Notes: generated by a model not told the origin, from the letters alone. Shown: positions 18,557 through 25,928, counted from the stretch's first letter. The stretch: DNA of 64,000 nucleotides from an uncultured Opitutales bacterium (GCA_900547395.1 URGP01000012.1:1-64000), one strand, 5' to 3'. Program-made: numbers and translations.

Positions 18557-19542
18557 TATTGCGCTTTTTTAGATAGCATATTGTCGAAAAATTCGGTTAT
18601 GTCGGTTTGCGTTTCAGCTTCCTGGTACGCCATTGCGTCTCTCGGGTGTTCGTTTAAAAAGCCCGTAATCATATAGGAGTTCGCAAAGCCCCAGCCGAGT
18701 TTTTCGCGCATAGGCTCTATATGGTTTTGCACGCATTTTAAGCTTGGGCGGACGTCTCTTCCGACATATCCGAGCATAAGCTCCATTGCGCAGTTGCCCG
18801 CGCCTCTTCCAAGACCCGCCATGGTTGCGTCTATGAAATCTACTCCGCACTCAACCGCTTCTATCGACTTTGCGAATGCAAGCTGTAGGTTGTTGTGGGC
18901 GTGGAATCCTATTTTCTTTCCTGCGGCGGAGAGGCTGCGGCGGTATTTCTCCATCAGGTAGCGCACGTTTTCGCAGAAGAGCGAACCGAAGGAATCCATA
19001 AGGTAGATTATGTCGGCGTCGGATTCGCTTAAAATTTCCAAATCCCTGCTAAGTTCGCTTTCCTTCAAGGCACAGATTGCCATGAGGTTTAGCGAAACTT
19101 CGTAGCCTTTGTCCTTCGCGTCTTTTACCATGTCGAGCGCGTCATTTATCTGGTGCGAGTAGCAGGCTACGCGGATTAGGTCTATGGGCGATTTGTCCTT
19201 TGGCAGAATGTCCGTTTTGTAGTCGGATTTTCCTGTGTCCGCCATCGCCGCGAGCTTTACTTCGCGTTTGCTGTCTCCGATAATCCGCAAGATGTCGCTT
19301 TCGTCGCAAAATCTCCACGCGCCGTATTTGTCTGGGGAGTAGAGCTTCTTTGAGTTTTTGAAGCCGATTTCCATATAATTTATTCCGCTGTCGGCGCAGC
19401 AGTCGTAAATGGCGCGCACGACTTTGTCGTCAAAACGGCTGTCGTTCATGAGGCCGCCGTCTCTTATGGTGCAGTCCAATATGTTAAGCGGAGTTTGCCT
19501 GTTTGAGGAGGCGAGGTCGCTTAGGCTTTTGTTTGTATTCAT
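18556..19542 (-). CDS. DRE-TIM metallolyase-like aldolase (HMGL family)
   Basis: A 328-residue TIM-barrel protein of the HMG-CoA lyase-like family. NILDCTIRDGGLMND near residue 20 is the D-x-T-x-R-D-G metal/base motif. YLMDSFGSLF near 180 and FHAHNNLQLA near 213 supply the later metal-binding residues (HAHN). It resembles 4-hydroxy-2-oxovalerate aldolases and related aldolase catalytic-domain proteins and lacks the regulatory domain of isopropylmalate synthases. Its real substrate cannot be read from sequence. It is transcribed alone, downstream of a Phe/Tyr-rich leader peptide and attenuator, which argues for a role tied to aromatic amino-acid supply or to a product made from it. That link is inference. 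Confidence 0.82.
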   Translation of the reverse strand: MNTNKSLSDLASSNRQTPLNILDCTIRDGGLMNDSRFDDKVVRAIYDCCADSGINYMEIGFKNSKKLYSPDKYGAWRFCDESDILRIIGDSKREVKLAAMADTGKSDYKTDILPKDKSPIDLIRVACYSHQINDALDMVKDAKDKGYEVSLNLMAICALKESELSRDLEILSESDADIIYLMDSFGSLFCENVRYLMEKYRRSLSAAGKKIGFHAHNNLQLAFAKSIEAVECGVDFIDATMAGLGRGAGNCAMELMLGYVGRDVRPSLKCVQNHIEPMREKLGWGFANSYMITGFLNEHPRDAMAYQEAETQTDITEFFDNMLSKKAQ

Positions 19543-19560
19543 GATTTTTGAGATTTGTGT

Positions 19561-19644
19561 TTGGTAAAATAAAAAACCCGAACGCTTGTTCTAACGTCCG
19601 GGTTTTATGAATTTGATATGCGTACAACCGTCTGCCGTTAGAAC
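19561..19644 (-). promoter_or_regulatory. Amino-acid-type transcription attenuator (terminator and antiterminator)
   Basis: On the minus strand a 10-bp terminator stem (19604-19595 with 19584-19575, one G-T wobble) is followed by a T-rich tract (19574-19561). The descending arm and loop contain CGTTAGAAC (19596-19588), which is a perfect 9-base complement of GTTCTAACG (19644-19636). The latter covers the last Phe codon and stop codon of the upstream leader peptide. The two pairings are mutually exclusive, so a ribosome finishing the leader would mask region 2 and allow termination, while one stalled in the Phe/Tyr run would leave it free for antitermination. Confidence 0.8.
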
Positions 19645-19706
19645 TTGACCTTTCTACCGTAATAAAAGTAAAAGCTAAAAGCAAACGACTGCGCGTTGAT
19701 ATTCAT
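19638..19706 (-). CDS. Phe/Tyr-rich leader peptide, 22 residues
   Basis: A short minus-strand reading frame from ATG at 19706 to TAA at 19638. It encodes 22 residues, five Phe and three Tyr, with the run FAFSFYFYYG at residues 8-17. This resembles the leader peptides of phenylalanine-type attenuators. A good promoter lies just upstream and a mutually exclusive antiterminator/terminator pair lies just downstream. The stop codon is embedded in the antiterminator arm. The regulated gene is the aldolase-like gene at 18556-19542. No strong Shine-Dalgarno sequence is seen, and the predicted transcript start is only a few bases upstream. Confidence 0.75.
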   Translation of the reverse strand: MNINAQSFAFSFYFYYGRKVKF

Positions 19707-19715
19707 AATGTTTTC

Positions 19716-19745
19716 TATAAATCGAATTTTTTTAGATGAAGTCAA
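19716..19745 (-). promoter_or_regulatory. Promoter for the leader peptide and aldolase-like gene
   Basis: On the minus strand TTGACT (19745-19740) and TTTATA (19721-19716) are separated by 18 bases. The predicted start of transcription is about 19709, only a few bases before the leader ATG at 19706, so the transcript would be nearly leaderless. Confidence 0.6.
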
Positions 19746-19808
19746 GCAATTTTTTGATGTTTTATTTTTCTTGCCGAAAGAGCCGGATTTTGAAAAATGT
19801 CCGAATTT

Positions 19809-20624
19809 ATGAAAACGCTTGCAGCAATACTCGTATTATTTTCAATTTTAACAGGCTCTCTTTTTGCAAAAGCTCCGATTACCGTGGCGGCAAAAAGCGG
19901 CGTCATGAAAAAGGAAATTCCCGCCCTTGTAATTCTTCCCGACGATTACGAAAAATCGGGCAAGAGCTATCCTGTGATTTATCTTTTGCACGGCTTTGGC
20001 GGCAACTATCAAACATGGTACCACATAAAGCCGAACCTGCCCGAACTTGCCACTTCAAACCAGGTGATTTTCGTTTTGCCCGATGGAGCTACGAGCTGGT
20101 ATTGGGACAGCCCCGTAAATCAAAATTTAAAGTATGAAACTTATGTGGCAAAAGAGCTTGTTGATTTTATCGACAGCTCATACCGCACAATCAAAAGCCC
20201 GAAGGGCAGGGCGATTGCAGGTCTTAGCATGGGCGGACACGGCGCGATGTGGCTTGCGTTGAGGCACAAGGACGTTTTTGGCGCGGCGGGTGCAATCAGC
20301 GGCGGAGTTGACATTCGCCCGTTCCCCAAGAACTGGGACATGGCGAAAAATTTGGGCGAATATTCAAGCAATAAGGACGTTTGGGACGCGCATACCGTCA
20401 TAAACCAAGTGGACGGCTTGAAAAACGGGGAGCTTGCGATATACATCGACTGCGGCTTTTCGGACTTTTTCTACCAGGTAAACTTGAATTTGCACAACAA
20501 GCTTTTGCAGATGAAAATCGACCACGACTATCTTGCCCGCCCCGGCGCTCACAACAATGCCTATTGGAATAACGCCATAGACTACAACATTTTGTTCTTC
20601 AAAAAATTCTTTTCAAAAAACTGA
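19809..20624 (+). CDS. Secreted esterase of the esterase D / feruloyl esterase-like family
   Basis: An alpha/beta-hydrolase (PF00756 type) of about 271 residues. A signal peptide (MKTLAAILV to SLFA, about residues 1-20) directs export. The nucleophile elbow GLSMGGHGA lies near residue 140 and the C-terminal catalytic His is in RPGAHNNAYW near 247. IYLLHGFGGNYQTWY near 60 is the oxyanion-hole region. Relatives include S-formylglutathione hydrolase, acyltransferases and polysaccharide esterases; the signal peptide favours a carbohydrate-ester target. I chose the ATG at 19809 because it gives a proper signal peptide. It is followed by a strong terminator. Confidence 0.87.
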   Translation: MKTLAAILVLFSILTGSLFAKAPITVAAKSGVMKKEIPALVILPDDYEKSGKSYPVIYLLHGFGGNYQTWYHIKPNLPELATSNQVIFVLPDGATSWYWDSPVNQNLKYETYVAKELVDFIDSSYRTIKSPKGRAIAGLSMGGHGAMWLALRHKDVFGAAGAISGGVDIRPFPKNWDMAKNLGEYSSNKDVWDAHTVINQVDGLKNGELAIYIDCGFSDFFYQVNLNLHNKLLQMKIDHDYLARPGAHNNAYWNNAIDYNILFFKKFFSKN

Positions 20625-20634
20625 AATTTTTATG

Positions 20635-20668
20635 GCGCGGGTTTTCTGCCCCGCGCTTTTTTTTTGTA
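20635..20668. terminator. Terminator after the esterase gene
   Basis: GC-rich stem GCGCGGG / CCCGCGC with an 8-base loop, followed by nine T residues on the plus strand. It separates the esterase from the convergent TauE/SafE gene. Confidence 0.85.
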
Positions 20669-20685
20669 ATATCGAAAGCTTGTTC

Positions 20686-21453
20686 TTAAAAAAGCAAAAG
20701 CAGGGTTGAAACAATCGTCATAAATATTATGAAGCCGCGGTAGCTTTTTTCGGGAAGATGCTTTACAAACAGTACGCCTAAAAACGCCCCCAAAAATATG
20801 CTTGGAATTGCAATTATGTTTAGTGTCAATGTTTGCGGCGTTATGTTGTTCCACGCAAAAATTTGAAGCGGGATTTTGAGGTAGTTTACTATCAGGAAAA
20901 ACCACGCGCTTGTTCCCACAAATGCGTATTTCGGAAGCCTCATTGAAAGCAGGTAAACCGCCATAATCGGGCCCGCCGCATTGCCAATCATTGTGGTAAA
21001 TCCTCCCAAAATTCCAAAAATTGCCGCGCACCACCATTTGGAAAATATCTTTTGGTTTTCCTCCATGGTGTTTTTTCTTGTTATGAACATCACCAAAAAT
21101 CCCGCAAAAATGGATAGTGCCATCAGTTTCCCGAACATCGTCTTGTCAATCATGCTGTCAACCCATATCGCGAGGAAAAACCCCGCGATTGCGGTCGGCA
21201 GAAGCTTTAAAATGTATTTCCATTCGGCTTGGCGGCGGTAGTAAATAACCGCAAGCAAATCTGCAAAACACAGCATCGGCAAAATTACTCCCGTGGATTC
21301 CTTTCCGCCGAAAACCAGAGCCATTGGGGGAATGGCAAGCGTCATGATGCCCTGTATCCCCGTTTTCGACATTCCTACGATAATTCCGCAAATCAAAAGA
21401 AAAGAAATTTGCACGGGGTCTCCATCAATATGGGAAAAATCAAAACAATCCAT
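20686..21453 (-). CDS. TauE/SafE family sulfite exporter-like permease
   Basis: A 255-residue inner-membrane protein with about seven to eight hydrophobic segments and the family's internally repeated layout. GIIVGMSKTGIQGIMTLAIPPMALVFGGKESTG spans the first conserved loop (residues about 22-54; key residues are the GMSKTG turn and the following Pro pair), and GGFTTMIGNAAGPIMAVYLLS begins the second repeat. The family exports sulfite, organosulfonates or related anions; the substrate here is unknown. I start at the ATG at 21453 because the longer frame begins with TTG. It is convergent with the esterase and divergent from manA. Confidence 0.88.
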   Translation of the reverse strand: MDCFDFSHIDGDPVQISFLLICGIIVGMSKTGIQGIMTLAIPPMALVFGGKESTGVILPMLCFADLLAVIYYRRQAEWKYILKLLPTAIAGFFLAIWVDSMIDKTMFGKLMALSIFAGFLVMFITRKNTMEENQKIFSKWWCAAIFGILGGFTTMIGNAAGPIMAVYLLSMRLPKYAFVGTSAWFFLIVNYLKIPLQIFAWNNITPQTLTLNIIAIPSIFLGAFLGVLFVKHLPEKSYRGFIIFMTIVSTLLLLF

Positions 21454-21541
21454 AAGAAAAGACAAGGTGTTTTTTTTGCCAAGCGGAGCAAGCAAATAAT
21501 TTTTTCTTTACGAGCATCGCAAAGAGTGGCAGTCTGTTTTC

Positions 21542-22474
21542 ATGAAATTTTTAAGATTTAAACCTATCTATATGGAGCGCGTTTGGGGCGGCAGAGACTT
21601 TGAAAAAAAGCTCGGCAGGGAAATTCCTGAAAACAAGGTCATCGGCGAAGCTTGGGAAATTTGCGACAGACCCGAAGCCGAAAACCTTATTGTCGGCGGA
21701 AAGTTTGACGGAAAGACTATCCGCCAAGCCATAGAATCAGACGCGGAATACATCATGGGAAAGGGCTGGGCCCCCTCCAAAAAATTTCCGATACTCGTCA
21801 AGTGGCTCGATTGCCAGGAAAGGTTGAGTTTGCAAGTCCACCCGCCCGCATCGGTTGCGGCGTTGCTTGGAGGAGAACCCAAGACGGAAAACTGGTATGT
21901 TGTCGACTGCAAGGACGGCGCGGGATTGATTGCGGGTCTTAAAAAGGGAGCGACTAAGGCGGATTTTGTGGCAAGCCTTGCCGATAATTCAGCCGAAAAG
22001 CTCGTGCATCGCTTCCCCGTTAAAAAGGGCGATTCGATATTCGTGCAAAGCGGAAGAATTCACGCAATAGACGGCGGCAACTTGATTTTGGAAATACAGC
22101 AAAACTCCGACACGACTTACAGGGTTTATGACTGGGGCAGGGTGGGCTTGGACGGCAAGCCGCGCAAGCTCCATGTGGAAGAATCCATCGCAAGCATTGA
22201 CTTTTCGGACTTCGAGCCGTCTCCAATCCACGTTGAAGGCAGCGGCAATATGTGCGAGTGCAAGGAGTTCAGAATTGACGTTGTTCGCTTGAACGCGGGC
22301 GAAGTCTATGAAATCAAATCGGGCGAGGCAATGAGAATTGTAAGCGTTGCGGAAGGCGAACTGTCTGACGACGAAGGCGAAGAGGTGAAGTTTTCCGAAA
22401 ATATTGTAGTTCCCTTTGCTGAAAGCGTGAAATTTACCGCGACAAAGCCCTCGACATTGCTTATTACGAGATAG
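21542..22474 (+). CDS. manA: Mannose-6-phosphate isomerase, class I
   Basis: Interconverts mannose 6-phosphate and fructose 6-phosphate. The 310-residue cupin protein is of the short type found in Bacteroidetes, Firmicutes and Verrucomicrobia. YMERVWGGRDF near the start, IGEAWEICDRP near residue 37, LSLQVHPP near 95 and VQSGRIHAIDGGNLILEIQQNSD near 165-187 carry the zinc-binding Gln, His and Glu residues. It could feed mannose released by the GH92 enzyme into glycolysis, although the two genes are 19 kb apart. It has its own start downstream of a divergent permease. Confidence 0.93.
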   Translation: MKFLRFKPIYMERVWGGRDFEKKLGREIPENKVIGEAWEICDRPEAENLIVGGKFDGKTIRQAIESDAEYIMGKGWAPSKKFPILVKWLDCQERLSLQVHPPASVAALLGGEPKTENWYVVDCKDGAGLIAGLKKGATKADFVASLADNSAEKLVHRFPVKKGDSIFVQSGRIHAIDGGNLILEIQQNSDTTYRVYDWGRVGLDGKPRKLHVEESIASIDFSDFEPSPIHVEGSGNMCECKEFRIDVVRLNAGEVYEIKSGEAMRIVSVAEGELSDDEGEEVKFSENIVVPFAESVKFTATKPSTLLITR

Positions 22475-22527
22475 CCTGCGCTTTTCGTTTCGCGTTGAAA
22501 TATTTTTCATTTTTTGGAAAAAAACGT

Positions 22528-22555
22528 TTGACGAAAACAGTTTTTTTGGTACTTT
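22528..22555 (+). promoter_or_regulatory. Candidate promoter for tRNA-Gln
   Basis: TTGACG (22528-22533) and TACTTT (22550-22555) are separated by 16 bases, and the mature tRNA begins 21 bases downstream. The spacing is good; the -10 element is imperfect. Confidence 0.5.
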
Positions 22556-22575
22556 CAAATGCTTTAAAAAATCAC

Positions 22576-22646
22576 TCCCTGATGGTGTAATGGTAGCACA
22601 AAGGATTTTGGTTCCTTTGGTTGGGGTTCGAATCCCTATCGGGGAA
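22576..22646 (+). tRNA. tRNA-Gln (anticodon UUG)
   Basis: The acceptor stem TCCCTGA pairs with TCGGGGA with one G-T pair. The D arm contains GTAATGGTAGCAC. The anticodon stem AAGGA/TCCTT encloses the loop TTTTGGT, giving anticodon TTG. The T arm is GGGGTTCGAATCCC. CCA is not encoded. A good terminator follows directly. Confidence 0.95.
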
Positions 22647-22656
22647 AGTGCTTGAA

Positions 22657-22700
22657 AAGCCTGCAAATCCGCTAAAATAAAGGGTTTGCGGGCTTTTTTG
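22657..22700 (+). terminator. Terminator after tRNA-Gln
   Basis: A 14-bp stem with two G-T wobbles (22657-22670 with 22682-22695) and a T run. The stem begins 10 bases after the tRNA end. Confidence 0.85.
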
Positions 22701-22741
22701 TTTTTCGATAGGAATGAGATCCCCCAATGGTTCGATGCCGA

Positions 22742-22853
22742 GGGTGTCGCAAAGCGACAGCCCGAGACAGTGGCTTTTTGCGGAGCAAAAAGAGCCGAGC
22801 GAAGCGAGTGCCGAGCTGACGCGGATTGGCGAAGCCAACCAAGTCACGAGCAC
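22742..22853 (+). repeat. Hairpin cluster between tRNA-Gln and its decayed copy
   Basis: Several compact hairpins follow each other: TGTCGC-AAA-GCGACA (22745-22759), GGCTTTTTGC with GCAAAAAGAGCC (22772-22796, one bulge), and a tiered stem GTGC/GCAC, TGAC/GTCA, TTGGC-gaa-GCCAA (22808-22853). The short word GCGAAGC recurs between them. No protein reading of this stretch is convincing. It directly abuts the tRNA-like 3' end at 22854. Confidence 0.55.
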
Positions 22854-22869
22854 AATCTCTATCGGGGAA
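22854..22869 (+). pseudogene. Decayed 3' end of a second tRNA-Gln copy
   Basis: Sixteen bases (22854-22869) match the 3' end of tRNA-Gln (22631-22646) with one mismatch. The similarity continues loosely into the downstream terminator. The 5' portion of the tRNA is gone and a hairpin cluster takes its place. It may be the relic of a tandem tRNA duplication or an attachment-site-like repeat. Confidence 0.6.
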
Positions 22870-22878
22870 TGGCTTTGA

Positions 22879-22912
22879 AAGCTCCTAAATCTAAGCATTT
22901 AGGGGCTTTTTT
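22879..22912 (+). terminator. Terminator after the decayed tRNA copy
   Basis: Stem AAGCTCCTAAAT (22879-22890) with ATTTAGGGGCTT (22897-22908), one T-G wobble, followed by T residues. It is laid out like the terminator after tRNA-Gln. Confidence 0.8.
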
Positions 22913-23149
22913 GTTGATGGATAAAGGGATTACACGGTATTTGACTGTCCGAAAAATAGACTTATTGGGTTATCATATTGGCTGTTTTAAAAATAGCGGA
23001 GTAGTTTTAGAGAAATTTTGTGAATTTTAACGTCTCTCGAATATGGGGCGCCCGAAGTTGTTTGTTAGTTTGTCTTTTTCCATAATTTTTAGCGGATTTA
23101 CTTTTCATTTCGGAAATAAAAAATCGCGCTTAAAGAAAATTCATTGATG
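22913..23149. other. Intergenic stretch with no gene recognised
   Basis: AT-rich sequence between the tRNA relic and the EamA promoter. A plus-strand frame runs through it from the hairpin cluster, but its codon use and composition do not support a protein. I see no RNA gene or repeat in this part. Confidence 0.5.
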
Positions 23150-23179
23150 TTGACAAATTTAACATGTCGTTGGGATAAT
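23150..23179 (+). promoter_or_regulatory. Promoter of the EamA gene, apparently leaderless
   Basis: TTGACA (23150-23155) and GATAAT (23174-23179) are separated by 18 bases. The ATG of the downstream gene is at 23186, where transcription should begin, so the messenger would have no 5' untranslated region. Confidence 0.65.
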
Positions 23180-23185
23180 GTTTTC

Positions 23186-23599
23186 ATGTGGCAGACATAT
23201 GCATTGTTATCAGCTTTCTTCGCCGCGCTTACGGCGATTTTTGCAAAAGTGGGGGTAAGCGGAGTTAATTCTAATTTGGCGACTGCCATTAGAACGGTCG
23301 TCATTTTGTTTATTGCGTGGGGGATAGTTTTTGCGACGGTTCCTCTTCGTGAAATAAGGGAAATTTCAAGGCACACTTTGCTTTTTTTGGTGCTTTCGGG
23401 AATGGCAACGGGCATTTCTTGGCTCTTTTATTTCAAGGCGTTGCAAATAGGGGAGGCTTCAAAGGTTGCTCCGCTTAAAAAGATAAGTGTGGCGTTTACG
23501 ATAATTTTGGCGTTTGTGTTTTTGGGAGATCCGTTAAGCGTAAAGACCATCATTGGCGGAGTTTTAATTTTAGGTGGAGCATTGGTTCTTGCATTGTAA
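23186..23599 (+). CDS. Half-size EamA/DMT family transporter
   Basis: A 137-residue inner-membrane protein with about five hydrophobic helices, equal to a single EamA repeat. The sequence MWQTYALLSAFFAALTAIFAK starts the first helix (residues 1-21; the AALTAIFAK end is typical), and WLFYFKALQIGEASKVAPL near residue 83 is the conserved second motif. Single-repeat members probably dimerise; substrates of such proteins are usually unknown. I chose the ATG at 23186 because the longer frame would place the promoter inside the gene. It is monocistronic, with a weak T-rich region after it. Confidence 0.87.
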   Translation: MWQTYALLSAFFAALTAIFAKVGVSGVNSNLATAIRTVVILFIAWGIVFATVPLREIREISRHTLLFLVLSGMATGISWLFYFKALQIGEASKVAPLKKISVAFTIILAFVFLGDPLSVKTIIGGVLILGGALVLAL

Positions 23600-23904
23600 A
23601 ACGCTTTTAAACTTTTTTTAAAAAAATCGTTCTTTTTTGTTGACATATTTAAAAAGACTTCCAAATTGATAGTGTATTATGTTTTTTAATAAGCTTAATT
23701 CAGTTTCAAAAAAGTCTCTTTTGTCTTATCTTTCAAAAGGGCTGTATCTATTTGCGTACTGTTTTATCCGAATGATGTAGGCGGTTAGGGGAATTTTCAA
23801 ATCCGCCAAGTTTTTTAAACCGCCGTATGAATATTTATTTTCGGATTTTTATTTAAAATAAAACACTACCACTTAAATAGTCTATAAAAAAGAAAGAAAA
23901 CAAA
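23600..23904. other. Long intergenic leader before the DUF3034 gene
   Basis: A 305-bp AT-rich stretch. TTGACA at 23640-23645 may mark a promoter, but no good -10 is found at normal spacing. The segment around 23779-23827 contains GGCGGTT, which can pair either with TCCGCC nearby or with AACCGCC further on, suggesting alternative folds in the leader RNA. No known riboswitch class is recognised. Confidence 0.4.
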
Positions 23905-24885
23905 ATGAAAACAAAAACAGCAATATTGGCTTCGATTTTAATAGCATCGTCTTTAACTTTTGCAGCTTCAAATGAAGTCGCAACCCAAAAAACTCAGGAA
24001 GTTCCCGCCCAAGGCGGCGAAGCGGCTCCAAAGGAAAAGGGCGCGCCCTTGCCGCTTCTTACGCTCGACGGCGTTGGCGGCGTTGTGCTTACACCGATAG
24101 CATACCTCATAAATCCCGGCGCGGAGGGAACTCAGGTCGGACTGCCTTCGTTCGGGCTTACTTACGTCAATGCGGGGCATAAGAATGTGGAAAGCTTCGG
24201 CGTTTCTGAAACTCTGTTTGGGCGTTTGGAAATAGGCTATAACGCGAGCCGTTTCGGAACAGGCACTTTGCAGCGCGACGTCTTGAAGTATGCGGGAGTT
24301 GACATTGCAAGAAACGATGTATGGCTTCACAGCGTAAATTTGCGCTACAATCTTTTGCTTGAAAATGCTTTCGGAACAAGCTTTTTGCCCGCTATAACTC
24401 TCGGAGTTCACGGAAAGTTTAATGACGGCATAAATGAAACCAACAAAAATCTCGGCGGTCTTTTGTCTCAAATAGGATATGACAGGGATTATGGCGTCGA
24501 GTTTACAATCACCGCCACGAAAGCCTTCTTGATTTACGAGCATCCTTTAATTCTTTCTATTACGGGAAGGGCTTCGGACGCTTCAAATTTGGGATATTTG
24601 GGATATTCGGGCGACTATGAGCTTTCGCTTGAAGGCAATGCGGTTTTCGGAATAACGGATTGGCTTTTCTTCGCCTTTGAATACAGGCAGAAGCGCAACC
24701 AGTATTCAACTGTAGGAATTGGCGGACATACGCTTATCGGCAGGGAAGGTGACTGGTGGACAATCGGGCTTGCCGCGATATTATCTAAGCACGCAACGCT
24801 TACCGTCGGCTACGGGCACTTGGGAACCGTTTTAAATACGCAGGAAAACGGAGCTTGGGCGATTGCCACCAAGTACGAATTCTAA
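23905..24885 (+). CDS. DUF3034 family outer-membrane-type protein
   Basis: A 326-residue exported protein with a signal peptide (ends SLTFAA near residue 22). A Gln/Pro/Ala-rich spacer follows. The rest has alternating short amphipathic strands rich in Gly and aromatic residues and ends in KYEF, as in many outer-membrane beta-barrels. LTLDGVGGVVLTPIAYLINPG near residues 50-70 resembles the start of DUF3034 proteins. Function is unknown. It has a long 5' leader and is followed 4 bp later by the frameshifted esterase gene. Confidence 0.7.
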   Translation: MKTKTAILASILIASSLTFAASNEVATQKTQEVPAQGGEAAPKEKGAPLPLLTLDGVGGVVLTPIAYLINPGAEGTQVGLPSFGLTYVNAGHKNVESFGVSETLFGRLEIGYNASRFGTGTLQRDVLKYAGVDIARNDVWLHSVNLRYNLLLENAFGTSFLPAITLGVHGKFNDGINETNKNLGGLLSQIGYDRDYGVEFTITATKAFLIYEHPLILSITGRASDASNLGYLGYSGDYELSLEGNAVFGITDWLFFAFEYRQKRNQYSTVGIGGHTLIGREGDWWTIGLAAILSKHATLTVGYGHLGTVLNTQENGAWAIATKYEF

Positions 24886-24889
24886 AATC

Positions 24890-25871
24890 ATGAAAAACTC
24901 CTATTATAGCATAAACGATGCGCAAACTCTTCCGAAAGTTTCGGAAGAGGCGCGTTCTTTTATAAATTCTTTGCCCGAAAATTTTGCATTGTTGCAGAAA
25001 AAAGGCATTGGAAGACGCGATGGCGGGAGATCTTGAAAATCTCGATAAAATCAGGCTTGGAAGAATAGTTCCGATATCCGATAGAAGCGATGTTTTTCAT
25101 ATAATCGCGAAGGTGAATTTCGGCGGGGAAGAGCGCAAATTGTATATTTTCATTCCTAAGGAAATCGGTAAAGATTTAAGAGTGGTTGTTTACTATCATG
25201 GCGGCGGGTGGTGCATAAACGCGCCCGAATCGTGTTCTATGTTTTGCCAAGACATCGCCGCAAAGACAAAGTCGGTCGTGGTTTGCCCCGAGTACCGCCT
25301 CGCGCCCGAAAACAAATATCCTGCCGCAAATTTAGACGCGGTTTCGACGGTGGAATGGGTGAGAAAAAATATTTCAAACTCGTCGGAGCTTAAAATTTTT
25401 CTTGTGGGAGACAGCGCGGGCGGGCATTTGGCGGCGTCAACTGCGCTGCATTTCAAGGATAGCGTTGACGGCGTAATAATGTTTTATCCCGCCCTCGACT
25501 TGTCTTTGGGGCGCGGAAGAAAGTCGTGGGGCGACTTTGCAAAAGGGTATTGCCTTGACGCGGACTTGATGGAAACTTTCATAAAGGCTTATCTTCCGAA
25601 CGAAGCGGCGTCTCAAAACGAAGATGCGTCTCCGCTTTTGGCGCGGGATTTAAATGGCTTTCCCAATTCTTTGATAATTTCCGCACAATGCGACATTTTG
25701 AGGGACGAAGCATTGGAATTTGCATCAAGGCTTGCCGAGTTTGGTATAAACGTGCGCTACCGCTGTATAGAAGGCGCGACGCATTTATTCATAACAAAAC
25801 CCGAAATGAAAGAAGCTTATTGCAATGCCCTAAGCGAAGCCTCCGAGTTTGTGCTGAAAAATTCCGAGTGA
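24890..25871 (+). pseudogene. HSL-type alpha/beta-hydrolase with a frameshift near its start
   Basis: Read with one frame change, this encodes an acetyl-esterase-like hydrolase of about 326 residues. The oxyanion motif is YYHGGGWC, the nucleophile is in GDSAGGHLAAS, and the acid and base are in CDILRDE and GATHLF. A good ATG at 24890, 4 bp after the previous gene, opens 36 codons that run into A6 at 24998-25003. Removing one A fuses them to the main frame at KKALEDAMAGDLEN. Without it, the first frame stops at about 25036 and the main frame has no ATG until 25020. It is either a real mutation, a slippage site or a sequence error. Internal starts could still give a nearly full hydrolase. Confidence 0.75.
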
Positions 25872-25906
25872 TTTTTTCTTTGGCATTTTCTTGCTCGACA
25901 AATATT

Positions 25907-25920
25907 ACTAAATATGTAGT
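25907..25920 (+). promoter_or_regulatory. Candidate Rrf2 autoregulatory operator
   Basis: ACTAAATATGTAGT is an imperfect dyad (ACTA / TAGT arms) in the promoter region, ending 8 bases before the rrf2-like ATG. Rrf2 regulators often bind dyads in their own promoter. The assignment is inference from position and symmetry. Confidence 0.35.
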
Positions 25921-25928
25921 TTTTAGGC

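Noticed and set aside
22686-23030. A 114-codon frame starting in the tRNA-Gln terminator
   Set aside because: It runs through two terminators, the hairpin cluster and the tRNA-like repeat; its composition reflects those structures and no protein family is recognised.
24998-25004. Programmed -1 frameshift at AAAAAAG in the esterase gene
   Set aside because: The reading phase does not match a canonical X-XXY-YYZ site, and the needed change is +1 (or loss of one A), so a programmed -1 event does not explain it.
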